Of a stretch of 34,394 nt of DNA, positions 1 to 6,565 are shown piece by piece. Origin of the DNA: an uncultured Lachnospiraceae bacterium. Its GTDB lineage: Bacteria; Bacillota; Clostridia; Lachnospirales; Lachnospiraceae. Numbering within the stretch: the first letter of the stretch is position 1; each line of letters starts with the position of its first letter. The stretch lies in NCBI GenBank assembly GCA_910585655.1, contig CAJUFW010000003.1, forward strand, positions 7,006 through 41,399. Reading direction: 5' to 3'. The position numbers and the translations under genes were made by a program. A model generated the notes under the pieces. It did not search any database. It saw only the letters and a program-made list of their open reading frames with translations, and was not told where the DNA came from.

Positions 1-297
1 ATCCCCTTTAAAGGATATCACATAGTTACTAGATAAACTTACCCAAGAAATGTCAAATACACATTTCCCATTTTCAAAGGTTCCAGCTTCTTCCCATTTC
101 TTTGCACTGGAATTGGAGAAATATACTACGCTATCTCCGTTTCCGGTCAAGGTAATGGTACTGTTCTGGTAATTGATCTCGGTTACGGTCAGTAATTCAC
201 CTGTCGCGCGTACATGACTTTTCCAGCCGATACATGCTACGGCAATCAGCACCAAGCACGCGGCACATGCCAAAACTGACTTTTTCATCTGCTTCAT
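1..297 (-). CDS. Partial secreted protein of unknown function (N-terminal part only)
   Basis: An open frame of 99 codons runs from about position 297 to the window edge without a stop, so the C-terminal part is missing. The N-terminus has a basic MKQMKK start followed by a hydrophobic run (SVLACAACLVLIAVACIG), which looks like a signal peptide or membrane anchor. After it comes a Ser/Thr/Asn-rich region with alternating polar and hydrophobic residues, ending in segments such as NYVISFKGD, which suggests a beta-rich extracellular domain. I do not recognise a named family. The start is uncertain: in-frame ATGs lie at 306, 297 and 288, and 297 is preceded by an AGGATGAGG stretch. It follows a SigD-like promoter and a structured leader, so it may belong to the motility regulon. 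Confidence 0.75.
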   Translation of the reverse strand, partial: MKQMKKSVLACAACLVLIAVACIGWKSHVRATGELLTVTEINYQNSTITLTGNGDSVVYFSNSSAKKWEEAGTFENGKCVFDISWVSLSSNYVISFKGD

Positions 298-318
298 TTG
301 CCTCATCCTTTCTTGCTC

Positions 319-432
319 GTAAACGTATCAAATCTTTCTTAAATTCCTATCCGTCTGTAGTTCGGGATCGGAAACGCCTCTCTCCTTTTCGCTTCCTGCG
401 GAGTCCAAAGCGCTGTTGTTCGATACGTTTAC
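319..432 (-). promoter_or_regulatory. Structured 5' leader of the secreted gene (three-way-junction-like RNA)
   Basis: On the minus-strand transcript, GUAAACGUAUCGAA (419-432) can pair with UUUGAUACGUUUAC (319-332): 14 base pairs with one G-U. Inside this stem, CGCUUU (407-412) pairs with GAAGCG (390-395). UUCC-G-AUCC (365-373) pairs with GGAU-A-GGAA (344-352). CUCC in the first hairpin loop could pair with the downstream GGAG, giving a pseudoknot. The layout is an outer stem closing two inner hairpins, between a SigD-like promoter and the start codon. I do not recognise a known riboswitch class. The alternative is that the 11-base perfect inverted repeat acts at the DNA level. Confidence 0.45.
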
Positions 433-462
433 TCTGATATCATTATGCTAGTTCTGCTATTT

Positions 463-490
463 ATATCGGTCACTCGCCATCATTTCTTTA
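463..490 (-). promoter_or_regulatory. SigD-like promoter in front of the secreted gene
   Basis: On the minus strand TAAA (487-490) is followed by 16 bases and then ACCGATAT (463-470). The B. subtilis SigD consensus is TAAA-N15-GCCGATAT, so the -35 is exact, the -10 matches 7 of 8 and the spacer is one base long. It lies in the gap between the ABC-F stop and the secreted gene and points toward the latter. Confidence 0.5.
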
Positions 491-521
491 GTCATGTTTT
501 TCTATGAAATACGATTTGATT

Positions 522-551
522 TGGCAGAATTATTTCCATTGTTTTCTACCA
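522..551 (-). terminator. Weak hairpin just after the ABC-F gene
   Basis: The minus strand can form an 8-pair stem, UGGUAGAA with UUCUGCCA (one G-U), with a 14-base loop, starting 4 bases after the ABC-F stop codon. The bases after it are only moderately T-rich. It may end the long operon transcript, but the evidence is thin. Confidence 0.3.
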
Positions 552-555
552 TCGC

Positions 556-2109
556 TTATCTCTTTGTCGTCCACTGGCTGCAGTCCCAAACCTGCCCTGC
601 CAGCCCCTCATAAAACTCCGGTTCGTGGCATACCATCAGGATACTTCCTTTATACTCCGTCAGGGCGCGGCGCAGTTCTGCTTTTGCATCTACATCCAGG
701 TGATTGGTCGGCTCATCCAAGAGCAGTACATTGGTCTCCCGGTTGATTAGCTTGCAGAGACGAACCTTTGCCTGCTCCCCGCCGCTTAACACCCGTACCA
801 GACTTTCGATATGCTTTGTCGTCAGCCCGCATTTGGCAAGGGCGGCGCGTACCTCATACTGGCTAAAGGCAGGAAAGTCCTGCCAGATTTCCTCAATACA
901 GGTTCGATCGGCATCCCCTGTCAGCTCTTGCTCAAAATAGCCGATTTCTAAATAGTCGCCTCGTTCTACCTGACCGGAAAGCGGTGGAATCAATCCCAGA
1001 ATACTTTTTAAAAGCGTCGTCTTGCCGATTCCGTTGGCTCCGGTCAGGACGATTTTATCTCCGCGCTCCATTGAGAGGCAAAGCGGCTTTGAGAGCGGCT
1101 CCTCATAGCCAATCACCAAATCCTTTGTCTGAAATATATAGCGTCCCGGTGTCCTGGCAGTACGGAAATGAAATTCTGGCTTCGGTTTCTCCTTAGCCAG
1201 TTCAATGACATCCATCTTATCGAGCTTTTTCTGGCGGGACATCGCCATATTTCTGGTCGCTACCCGCGCTTTGTTCCGCGCGACAAAATCCTTCAGCTCG
1301 GAAATTTCCTGCTGCTGGCGGTTGTAGGCAGCCTCTAGCTGTGCCTGTTTTACTGCGTAGACTTCCTGAAAATGATCGTAATCTCCCACGTATCTGGTTA
1401 ATGTCTGCTGATCCATGTGATAGATCAGATTGATCACACTATTTAAAAATGGGATATCGTGAGAAATCAGAATAAACGCATTTTCATATTCCTGTAGATA
1501 ACGCTTGAGCCATTCGATATGAACGGCGTCGAGATAGTTGGTCGGTTCATCCAGCAGTAAAATATCCGGTTTTTCTAAAAGAAGCTTTCCTAACAGGACA
1601 CGGGTTCTCTGACCGCCGGAAAGCTCTTCTACATCCCGGTCAAGTCCTAGTTCCGACAAGCCCAATGCTCTGGCTACTTCTTCTACTTTGACGTCAATCG
1701 CATAAAAATCGTGCATCGTCAAAAGCTCCTGGATCACGGAAAACTCTTCCATCATCCTGTCCATTTCGTCAGCTTCTGCGGTAGCCATTTCCTCACAAAG
1801 CTGATTCATCTGCTCTTCCTGCTCGAACAGCCAGGAAAACGCACTCCGCAAAACATCTCCTACCGTCATCCCTCGTTCCAGTATGGTATGCTGATCCAGG
1901 TATCCGGCGCGCACTCGCTTTGCCCATTCGATTTTTCCCTCGTCCGGCACCAGTTTACCCGTAATAATATTTAAAAATGTAGACTTTCCTTCTCCATTCG
2001 CTCCGATCAGACCAATATGCTCTCCCTTTAACAGACGAAACGACACGTCCTGAAAAATAGCCCGGTCGCCAAAGCCGTGCGTCAGATGTTCGACATTTAA
2101 CAGGCTCAT
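556..2109 (-). CDS. ABC-F family ATPase (ribosome-associated type, no membrane domain)
   Basis: A 517-residue protein with two complete ABC cassettes and no transmembrane segments. Cassette 1 has Walker A GANGEGKS at 36-43, signature LSGGQ at 163-167 and Walker B/DEPTN near 183-191. Cassette 2 has GANGIGKT at 357-364, LSGGE at 441-445 and DEPTNH at 465-470. The charged helical linker at about 245-310 matches the P-site-tRNA-interaction linker of ABC-F proteins. Known members act on the ribosome (EttA-like translation factors or antibiotic protection); others such as YkpA/YbiT have less clear roles. The subfamily cannot be fixed here. The start codon overlaps the upstream phosphatase stop as ATGA, so the two are translationally coupled. 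It is probably the last gene of the operon. Confidence 0.9.
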   Translation of the reverse strand: MSLLNVEHLTHGFGDRAIFQDVSFRLLKGEHIGLIGANGEGKSTFLNIITGKLVPDEGKIEWAKRVRAGYLDQHTILERGMTVGDVLRSAFSWLFEQEEQMNQLCEEMATAEADEMDRMMEEFSVIQELLTMHDFYAIDVKVEEVARALGLSELGLDRDVEELSGGQRTRVLLGKLLLEKPDILLLDEPTNYLDAVHIEWLKRYLQEYENAFILISHDIPFLNSVINLIYHMDQQTLTRYVGDYDHFQEVYAVKQAQLEAAYNRQQQEISELKDFVARNKARVATRNMAMSRQKKLDKMDVIELAKEKPKPEFHFRTARTPGRYIFQTKDLVIGYEEPLSKPLCLSMERGDKIVLTGANGIGKTTLLKSILGLIPPLSGQVERGDYLEIGYFEQELTGDADRTCIEEIWQDFPAFSQYEVRAALAKCGLTTKHIESLVRVLSGGEQAKVRLCKLINRETNVLLLDEPTNHLDVDAKAELRRALTEYKGSILMVCHEPEFYEGLAGQVWDCSQWTTKR

Positions 2110-2720
2110 TCCTTTAAAGCCCCTTTCCCATAATATAAATCCTGCGTTTCACAGGCTTTTGTAATCTGCCATTCCCCGCCAATAAGTTCCAGTTCGGTAA
2201 TGCCGCAGTTTCCGATATCCTGCTGCCAAAAGGTGGACAGCTCCCGTTTTTCCACAACCAACAGCAACGCATGAATCGCCGCCCCATGAGATACCGCCAG
2301 TACATGCTGATATGGCTTTGTTTTTAGTTCCTCCAAAAAATCGGTTATCCGCGCCGTCAATTCCTGAAAAGATTCGGCGCCGGGAATCGGCTGATATTGC
2401 TGCGGCGCCAGGAAAAAATCCCGAAAATCCGCGTCCAGCTCCTCCAACGTGCTTCCTTCCATGCTCCCAAAGGAAATCTCAATGATCCGCTCCTCCGGAA
2501 TAAAAGTAGTGCGATCCCGTCCGGTTGCCAGCTCCGCTGTCTCCATCGTCCTAGAAAGTGGACTGACATAGCAGGCGTCAAAAGGGATTTTTTTCAGATA
2601 TTCTCCCGCTTTTACCGCCTGCTTCCTTCCGTTTTCATTAAGATGCTTATCCAGTCTCCCCTGCAGCAGTCGTATTTTATTGCCGTCGGTCTCTCCATGA
2701 CGCATCACATACAATTTCAT
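2106..2720 (-). CDS. Histidine phosphatase superfamily protein (phosphoglycerate mutase family)
   Basis: A 204-residue cytoplasmic protein with the catalytic RHGET motif at residues 7-11 (phospho-accepting His8), Arg57 in SPLSRTMET, an acidic Glu near 81, and the second catalytic His145 in VSHGAAIH. These define branch 1 of the histidine phosphatase superfamily. Members range from cofactor-dependent phosphoglycerate mutase to CobC-type and broad phosphatases; the short length favours a small-molecule phosphatase over a glycolytic mutase. A longer frame reaches 2783, but the ATG at 2720 is preferred because AAGGAG sits a normal distance upstream and the family motif starts directly after it. 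It begins 4 bases after the MltG-like gene and overlaps the ABC-F gene by ATGA, so it looks like part of the flagellar transcript. Confidence 0.9.
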   Translation of the reverse strand: MKLYVMRHGETDGNKIRLLQGRLDKHLNENGRKQAVKAGEYLKKIPFDACYVSPLSRTMETAELATGRDRTTFIPEERIIEISFGSMEGSTLEELDADFRDFFLAPQQYQPIPGAESFQELTARITDFLEELKTKPYQHVLAVSHGAAIHALLLVVEKRELSTFWQQDIGNCGITELELIGGEWQITKACETQDLYYGKGALKE

Positions 2721-2724
2721 TTTC

Positions 2725-3423
2725 TTATCTCCTTGTAATCGTATTGATAATTGTTTCCAAATCGTCTCCCTGCCGCAGTTCAAACGTCCCGATTTGAATC
2801 AGGGTCTGCCGGTTCTGTGATTTTAAATACTGTTTAAACTCCGAAACACTTTCAATAATACCAGCTTCTTCCAACATGGAAGCTACCTGCTCCGCCGTCA
2901 TACCGGACACAATTTCAACCTTTACCAGTCCCGGTGTCTCTCCGCCCTCTGCCTGCTCCCCTTCCGGCGTTTTCTCATCCTCTATTTGATCGTCTGCTCC
3001 TTTTCCGTCTGACGCACTGTCTCCTTCGTTCTCTGGGTTGTTCTCTGTTTGCTCATCCGATCCCGTTGCGTCCGAATCGCTGTCTCCTTTGTTGTTTGTC
3101 TCGTTTTCTGGCTTATCTGTCGTATCTTCCGGTTTATCCTTTTCGTCTTGCTTTCCATCTTCTTCTGGCGCGCCGTCATCTTTTTGTTTTAAAAGCTTTT
3201 CATAGCCCTCTTTTTGCTTTTCCAGTTCGTCCTTCCATTTTAACTCCGATTCCTGGATAGCGCTCAGCCTTTTTTCCTCCGCCTCCTGCTCCGTCAGCAT
3301 CCCCAGACGGGCGGCGCGGCTCTGCACCTCGGCGTCGGTCAACGTCTCTGGCTTTCGTATGACAACAAGCAGAATCGTCACAAACAAAACACCGACTCCA
3401 AAACCTCTCAGATAATTTTTCAT
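2725..3423 (-). CDS. Membrane-anchored protein with an MltG/YceG N-terminal-like domain, catalytic domain absent
   Basis: 232 residues in four parts: a transmembrane segment at about 7-22, a charged coiled-coil stretch at 45-82, a very acidic low-complexity linker at 83-165 (Asp, Glu, Asn, Ser, Gly, Lys) and a compact domain at about 167-232. The last domain (VKVEIVSGMTAEQVASMLEE, then GTFELRQGDDLETII) resembles the LysM-like substrate-positioning part found at the start of endolytic transglycosylase MltG. The catalytic region of MltG is missing, so it should not cut peptidoglycan; binding the cell wall or a septal/flagellar site is inference. It lies 16 bases after the SwrB-like gene with a GGAG site before ATG. 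Full-length MltG annotations for such proteins would be misleading. Confidence 0.75.
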   Translation of the reverse strand: MKNYLRGFGVGVLFVTILLVVIRKPETLTDAEVQSRAARLGMLTEQEAEEKRLSAIQESELKWKDELEKQKEGYEKLLKQKDDGAPEEDGKQDEKDKPEDTTDKPENETNNKGDSDSDATGSDEQTENNPENEGDSASDGKGADDQIEDEKTPEGEQAEGGETPGLVKVEIVSGMTAEQVASMLEEAGIIESVSEFKQYLKSQNRQTLIQIGTFELRQGDDLETIINTITRR

Positions 3424-3439
3424 TGATACAGCTCCTGTT

Positions 3440-4624
3440 TTATGATTTATGGAACAAATCTACTACCAGTTTAACCTCGCCCTGACCTAAGCCCATTGCC
3501 TTTGAAATCTCCAAAATAGACATTCCACCCCGATACATCCGCAAAATCCTATCGTTTTGTTCCTCTATCGAAGCAGCGTCCAATTCTTCCTCCGACGGAA
3601 TATCTAAAAATTCCGGCGTTCTTATCGGCATCCTTTTGACGCTCTGACTTTCTCTTTGACCAGAAACAACAGAAGCGGACATTCCTGTCCTCGCTCTCTC
3701 CGGCTGGTCTTGTACAGCCCGTCTTACCACCGGGCACGGCGCAGTTCCGGCGGCGGCTTGTCCTTCTGCCTGCGTTCTTACTCTGGCTCTGCTCTCCTGC
3801 CCCTGTACAGGACGCCTTACTGCCTGACGTGGCGCGGCTTTTACCTGCGGCGCTTCCTTTACAGGATCTCCTGCTCTTCTTTGTAGCATAAGCGTCTCTG
3901 CAGCAGCAGCTTCTTCCAACGCTTTCTCCGTATGTCTATCGTCTGGTCGATTTGGTCGAACCGATCGATAGACCGGTTCGGCTTCTTCCCTGACCTGCGT
4001 TCTTTGCGGCACCTGTCTTTGCGCCAATTCCTGTGCCTGTATCTGCGCCAGTCTTCTGGCTTCCGCCTGAATCGCCTGTTTTCTGCGGATCTCTTCATAC
4101 CGGCTGACCGTAGCCTCTGCCTGTTTAGAAAGAGTCTGTACTTGCTGATAAATATCCCCTAATCTTGCGTTTTCTTCCTCCGCCTCCTGCAGTAAACTTT
4201 GAATCTGCTGGTTTGTTCCGTCCAAACGCGCTGCAAAATCCTTCAGGCTGCTTTCCTTTTCCTTTAGCATATCGTAAAGGAACACGACTTCCATATGATT
4301 TTGATTGATTTTTTCTAATACTTCGTCGGAATATTCCCCAAACGACAGCATTTTTTCATTGGACATCCGATCTAACTCCGATTCACTGTCCAAAAGCAGC
4401 TCGTTTTTCTGCTCCCGCATTCGTCCGGACAGCTCTGCAAGAGCGTCCGTCACGATTCGATCGAGGTTTTCCTTTTTCCGAAGCTCGGCTAAAACCGCTT
4501 CCTTTAAATCCGCCGCCCGTTTTTCCTCTTTCTGACGGCTACCTGCCAGTTTTTCCGGCAGGAAAAAGCTCGCCGCTACACATAACAGACCGATTATTAC
4601 AAATAGAATATCTATTAGTTCCAT
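3440..4624 (-). CDS. SwrB-like membrane-anchored coiled-coil protein (DUF6115-type C-terminus)
   Basis: 394 residues. Residues 4-23 form one transmembrane segment. About 25-200 are Glu/Lys/Gln-rich and read as coiled coil. About 200-330 are Arg/Gln/Ala/Pro-rich low complexity. The last 40 residues (NDRILRMYRGGMSILEISKAM then GLGQGEVKLVVDLFHK) form a small helix-turn-helix-like module typical of B. subtilis SwrB and DUF6115 proteins. SwrB lies directly after sigD in B. subtilis and promotes flagellar assembly through the export apparatus/switch. Here one small gene separates it from sigD. The same topology, C-terminal module and position support a SwrB-equivalent role, though the protein is about twice the length of SwrB. 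Confidence 0.75.
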   Translation of the reverse strand: MELIDILFVIIGLLCVAASFFLPEKLAGSRQKEEKRAADLKEAVLAELRKKENLDRIVTDALAELSGRMREQKNELLLDSESELDRMSNEKMLSFGEYSDEVLEKINQNHMEVVFLYDMLKEKESSLKDFAARLDGTNQQIQSLLQEAEEENARLGDIYQQVQTLSKQAEATVSRYEEIRRKQAIQAEARRLAQIQAQELAQRQVPQRTQVREEAEPVYRSVRPNRPDDRHTEKALEEAAAAETLMLQRRAGDPVKEAPQVKAAPRQAVRRPVQGQESRARVRTQAEGQAAAGTAPCPVVRRAVQDQPERARTGMSASVVSGQRESQSVKRMPIRTPEFLDIPSEEELDAASIEEQNDRILRMYRGGMSILEISKAMGLGQGEVKLVVDLFHKS

Positions 4625-4636
4625 TTACATTGCTCC

Positions 4637-4951
4637 CTAAATTTTAATATCGAACAGGCTTCCGCCCTCTCTTGTATGCTTCTTTGGCTCCTCATCGTTC
4701 TGTTTTTTTCGCTGCCGCTTCTGCCCCTCATAGCTGTTTTTGCCTTTTTCCTTGGCGTCATAGCGTTCCTCTTTATTCTCTGTTTCCTTTAGCTGGCTGG
4801 TACGTTCTGCCTGCTGCTTTCCCTGCCGGTCAGACTGCACCTGCAAAAAGCCCTGTTCCTGCGGGACTCTTGCCGTATCCTGCTGTCTGACCTGGGATGC
4901 CTCCTGGCTCCTCGGAGCCACCAAATAGTGATCGATTGTTTGAATTGGCAT
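4637..4951 (-). CDS. Small hydrophilic protein of unknown function, between sigD and the swrB-like gene
   Basis: 104 residues with no membrane segment or signal. It starts MPIQTIDHYLVAPRS and then becomes strongly Gln/Lys/Glu/Arg-rich (about 15-92), ending in the hydrophobic tail GGSLFDIKI. The strong GGGAGGGG site before the ATG at 4951 and close spacing (15 bases after sigD, 12 before the next start) argue that it is a real gene of the operon. The distinct N- and C-terminal tails around a probably disordered centre suggest a linear-motif adaptor or chaperone-like protein, which is inference. I do not recognise the family. Confidence 0.75.
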   Translation of the reverse strand: MPIQTIDHYLVAPRSQEASQVRQQDTARVPQEQGFLQVQSDRQGKQQAERTSQLKETENKEERYDAKEKGKNSYEGQKRQRKKQNDEEPKKHTREGGSLFDIKI

Positions 4952-4966
4952 GGTATCCCCTCCCGA

Positions 4967-5755
4967 CTATAACCCACTCGATACAAAAATATCCAGATAA
5001 TCGCCCAGCTTTACCCGCAGCTTTTGAAGCGCTCTTGTATGAAGCTGGGAAATTCTCGACTCCGATACTTCTAAAATCATACTGATTTCTTTTAGCGTCA
5101 GCTCTTCATAATAATAAAAAGCAATTACCTTTTGTTCCTTCTCCGTCAGACCGGCTATCGCTTCCGCGAGCATCTCCTTTAGCTCTGCCTTTTCTAACTG
5201 TTCCTCTGGGCGACCGTAATCCGATTCCGTTCCGACGGAGGACGCCAGCTTCATCTCGCCCCCCTGCTCCAGATATTCGTCCAGGGAAATCAGTCCTGCC
5301 ATCTGTGTCTGACTCTGCCAGCTTTCATACTCGTCTACCGTAATGTTTAACTCCTGCGCCAGCTCTTCTTCGGTTGCCGGACGACCATATTCGTTTTCCA
5401 GTTTTTGAAGAGCAGTTTCCAGTTTCCTCTGCTTTTGCCGGAGCGTTCGGGGAATCCAATCCATTTTTCGGATTTGATCCAAAATAGCGCCCCGTATCCG
5501 CAGGCTGGCATAAGTTTCAAACTTGACGCCTTTTCCGTAATCAAATTTATCAATCGCATCGATTAAGCCGAATACCCCATAGCCTACCAAATCGTCATAT
5601 TCCACGTTGTAGCCTAAATACATCGACATCCTGCCTGCGATGATCTTTACCAGCCCTGCATATTCCAGAATCAGCTTTTCACGCAGCTCCGGGGTGGGCT
5701 TTTTACTATACGCTTCCCATAATTTTGTTTTCAAATCTTCCTTATTTGACTGCAT
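4967..5755 (-). CDS. fliA: Flagellar sigma factor SigD/FliA (sigma-28)
   Basis: 262 residues, the usual size for this group-3 sigma factor. Region 2 is clear: EYDDLVGYGVFGLIDAIDKF, then FETYASLRIRGAILDQIRKM, the core-binding and -10-recognition helices, followed by the typical DWIPRTLRQ. Region 3 follows (ATEEELAQELNI). Region 4 at the C-terminus (LTEKEQKVIAFYYYEELTLKEI, then SESRISQLHTRALQKLR) is the -35-binding helix-turn-helix. It directs core RNA polymerase to late flagellar genes. As in B. subtilis, it sits near the end of the fla/che operon, so its level depends on transcription reaching the 3' end. A GGAGG site precedes the ATG. Two candidate target promoters are in this window (25935-25961 and 463-490). 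Confidence 0.97.
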   Translation of the reverse strand: MQSNKEDLKTKLWEAYSKKPTPELREKLILEYAGLVKIIAGRMSMYLGYNVEYDDLVGYGVFGLIDAIDKFDYGKGVKFETYASLRIRGAILDQIRKMDWIPRTLRQKQRKLETALQKLENEYGRPATEEELAQELNITVDEYESWQSQTQMAGLISLDEYLEQGGEMKLASSVGTESDYGRPEEQLEKAELKEMLAEAIAGLTEKEQKVIAFYYYEELTLKEISMILEVSESRISQLHTRALQKLRVKLGDYLDIFVSSGL

Positions 5756-5808
5756 GAAAATTCCTCCATGTTCCTTTGCAAATCTGGTTTATGCTTCCCT
5801 TCCCCCGA

Positions 5809-6069
5809 TTATTCTGTCTGACTGCCCTCCTGTGTAAGAAGCTCGCTGCCCTCGCCGTTTTCCTCTTCCTCTGTCGGAGGCACCGGCTTTTCCGCCGTCA
5901 CTTTCCGATATAAATGTCTGGCAATCAGCCCCAATATGTAAAACCCAATCAATACTCCTAGCAGCGCCTTTAAACTATAGAGCGTATCATACTGCTTCCA
6001 GATACACAAAATCCCCGTCACGGCTCCTGCCAAAAGCATTGTCACCAATGGAATCATTTTTTCTCTCAT
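5809..6069 (-). CDS. Small two-TM membrane protein of unknown function, coupled to cheD
   Basis: 86 residues. Two hydrophobic helices at about 5-24 and 33-53 are separated by a short KQYDTLYS turn, followed by a basic RHLYRK and an acidic Glu/Gly/Pro/Thr-rich tail (about 59-86). Basic residues after the second helix suggest both termini face the cytoplasm. The ATG overlaps the cheD stop as ATGA, so translation is coupled, and sigD follows 53 bases later. No family recognised. A motor- or export-associated membrane factor is possible from position alone. Confidence 0.8.
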   Translation of the reverse strand: MREKMIPLVTMLLAGAVTGILCIWKQYDTLYSLKALLGVLIGFYILGLIARHLYRKVTAEKPVPPTEEEENGEGSELLTQEGSQTE

Positions 6070-6551
6070 ATGTATTTCTTCTCTTTCCCCACTGATTTAA
6101 TCAACAATTTCCCTGTCTCCGAATAAAACTCAATGGTACGACCATAATTTTTCCCGGTATCCTCTGCCAATATCCGAATCCGCATCTGCATCAGTTTGGC
6201 TTTAACCGCCTCTACGTTCCGATCTCCTACCCGCATCATATCATTGCCGCTTGAAAATGCAAACATCTGTGCGCCGCCGGCTATTTTGGCCACCAGCCTG
6301 CTCCTCATTGCTCCAATAGACATCATCTGTTTTACCAGTTCGTCTAAGCCGGTATCTGCAAACTTTGCGATATTTTGCTGGTTTGTAATCCTTGTGCTGT
6401 CCGGAAGCATACAATGGAGCATCCCGCTTACCATCGTAGCCGGATCATAAAGCGCCACCCCGACACAGGAACCCAAGCCCAACGTCGTCAGGTTATCCGG
6501 CGCACGGCAGACCTTTAAATCCGCCATCCCTACTGTTATCATCTTTCCCAT
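6066..6551 (-). CDS. cheD: Chemoreceptor glutamine deamidase CheD
   Basis: 161 residues, normal for CheD. The catalytic triad of the family is visible: Thr22/Thr23 in the segment before LGLGSCVG, Cys29 and His46 (GMLHCMLPDS), spaced as in Thermotoga CheD (Thr21, Cys27, His44). The later AKIAGGAQMF and RNVEAVK segments are also typical. CheD deamidates glutamines on receptors and in B. subtilis is held by CheC, whose gene lies directly upstream here. AAGGAAGG precedes the ATG at 6551; a later in-frame ATG four codons in is possible. It overlaps the following small membrane gene by ATGA. Its substrates (methyl-accepting receptors) are not in this window. Confidence 0.95.
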   Translation of the reverse strand: MGKMITVGMADLKVCRAPDNLTTLGLGSCVGVALYDPATMVSGMLHCMLPDSTRITNQQNIAKFADTGLDELVKQMMSIGAMRSRLVAKIAGGAQMFAFSSGNDMMRVGDRNVEAVKAKLMQMRIRILAEDTGKNYGRTIEFYSETGKLLIKSVGKEKKYI

Positions 6552-6565
6552 AACCGTCGCCTTCC

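Noticed and set aside
234-437. Plus-strand reading frame of 67 codons
   Set aside because: It covers the start and leader of the minus-strand secreted gene, has no good ribosome site and a Ser/Arg-rich composition typical of an opposite-strand shadow.
2106-2783. Longer 225-residue version of the histidine phosphatase
   Set aside because: It would overlap the upstream gene by 59 bases, and a good AAGGAG site and the family N-terminus both point to the ATG at 2720.
3622-3648. GCCGATAA (perfect sigma-28 -10 of enteric type) on the minus strand
   Set aside because: It lies inside the SwrB-like gene and the -35 position reads GTCA instead of TAAA.
3934-3973. Inverted repeat gtctatcg / cgatagac
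   Set aside because: It lies inside the coding sequence of the SwrB-like protein in an Arg/Pro/Asp-rich segment; likely a codon-composition effect.
3932-4162. Plus-strand open frames within the SwrB-like gene and many similar ones elsewhere
   Set aside because: They are antisense shadows of long, well-supported minus-strand genes and show no protein family features.
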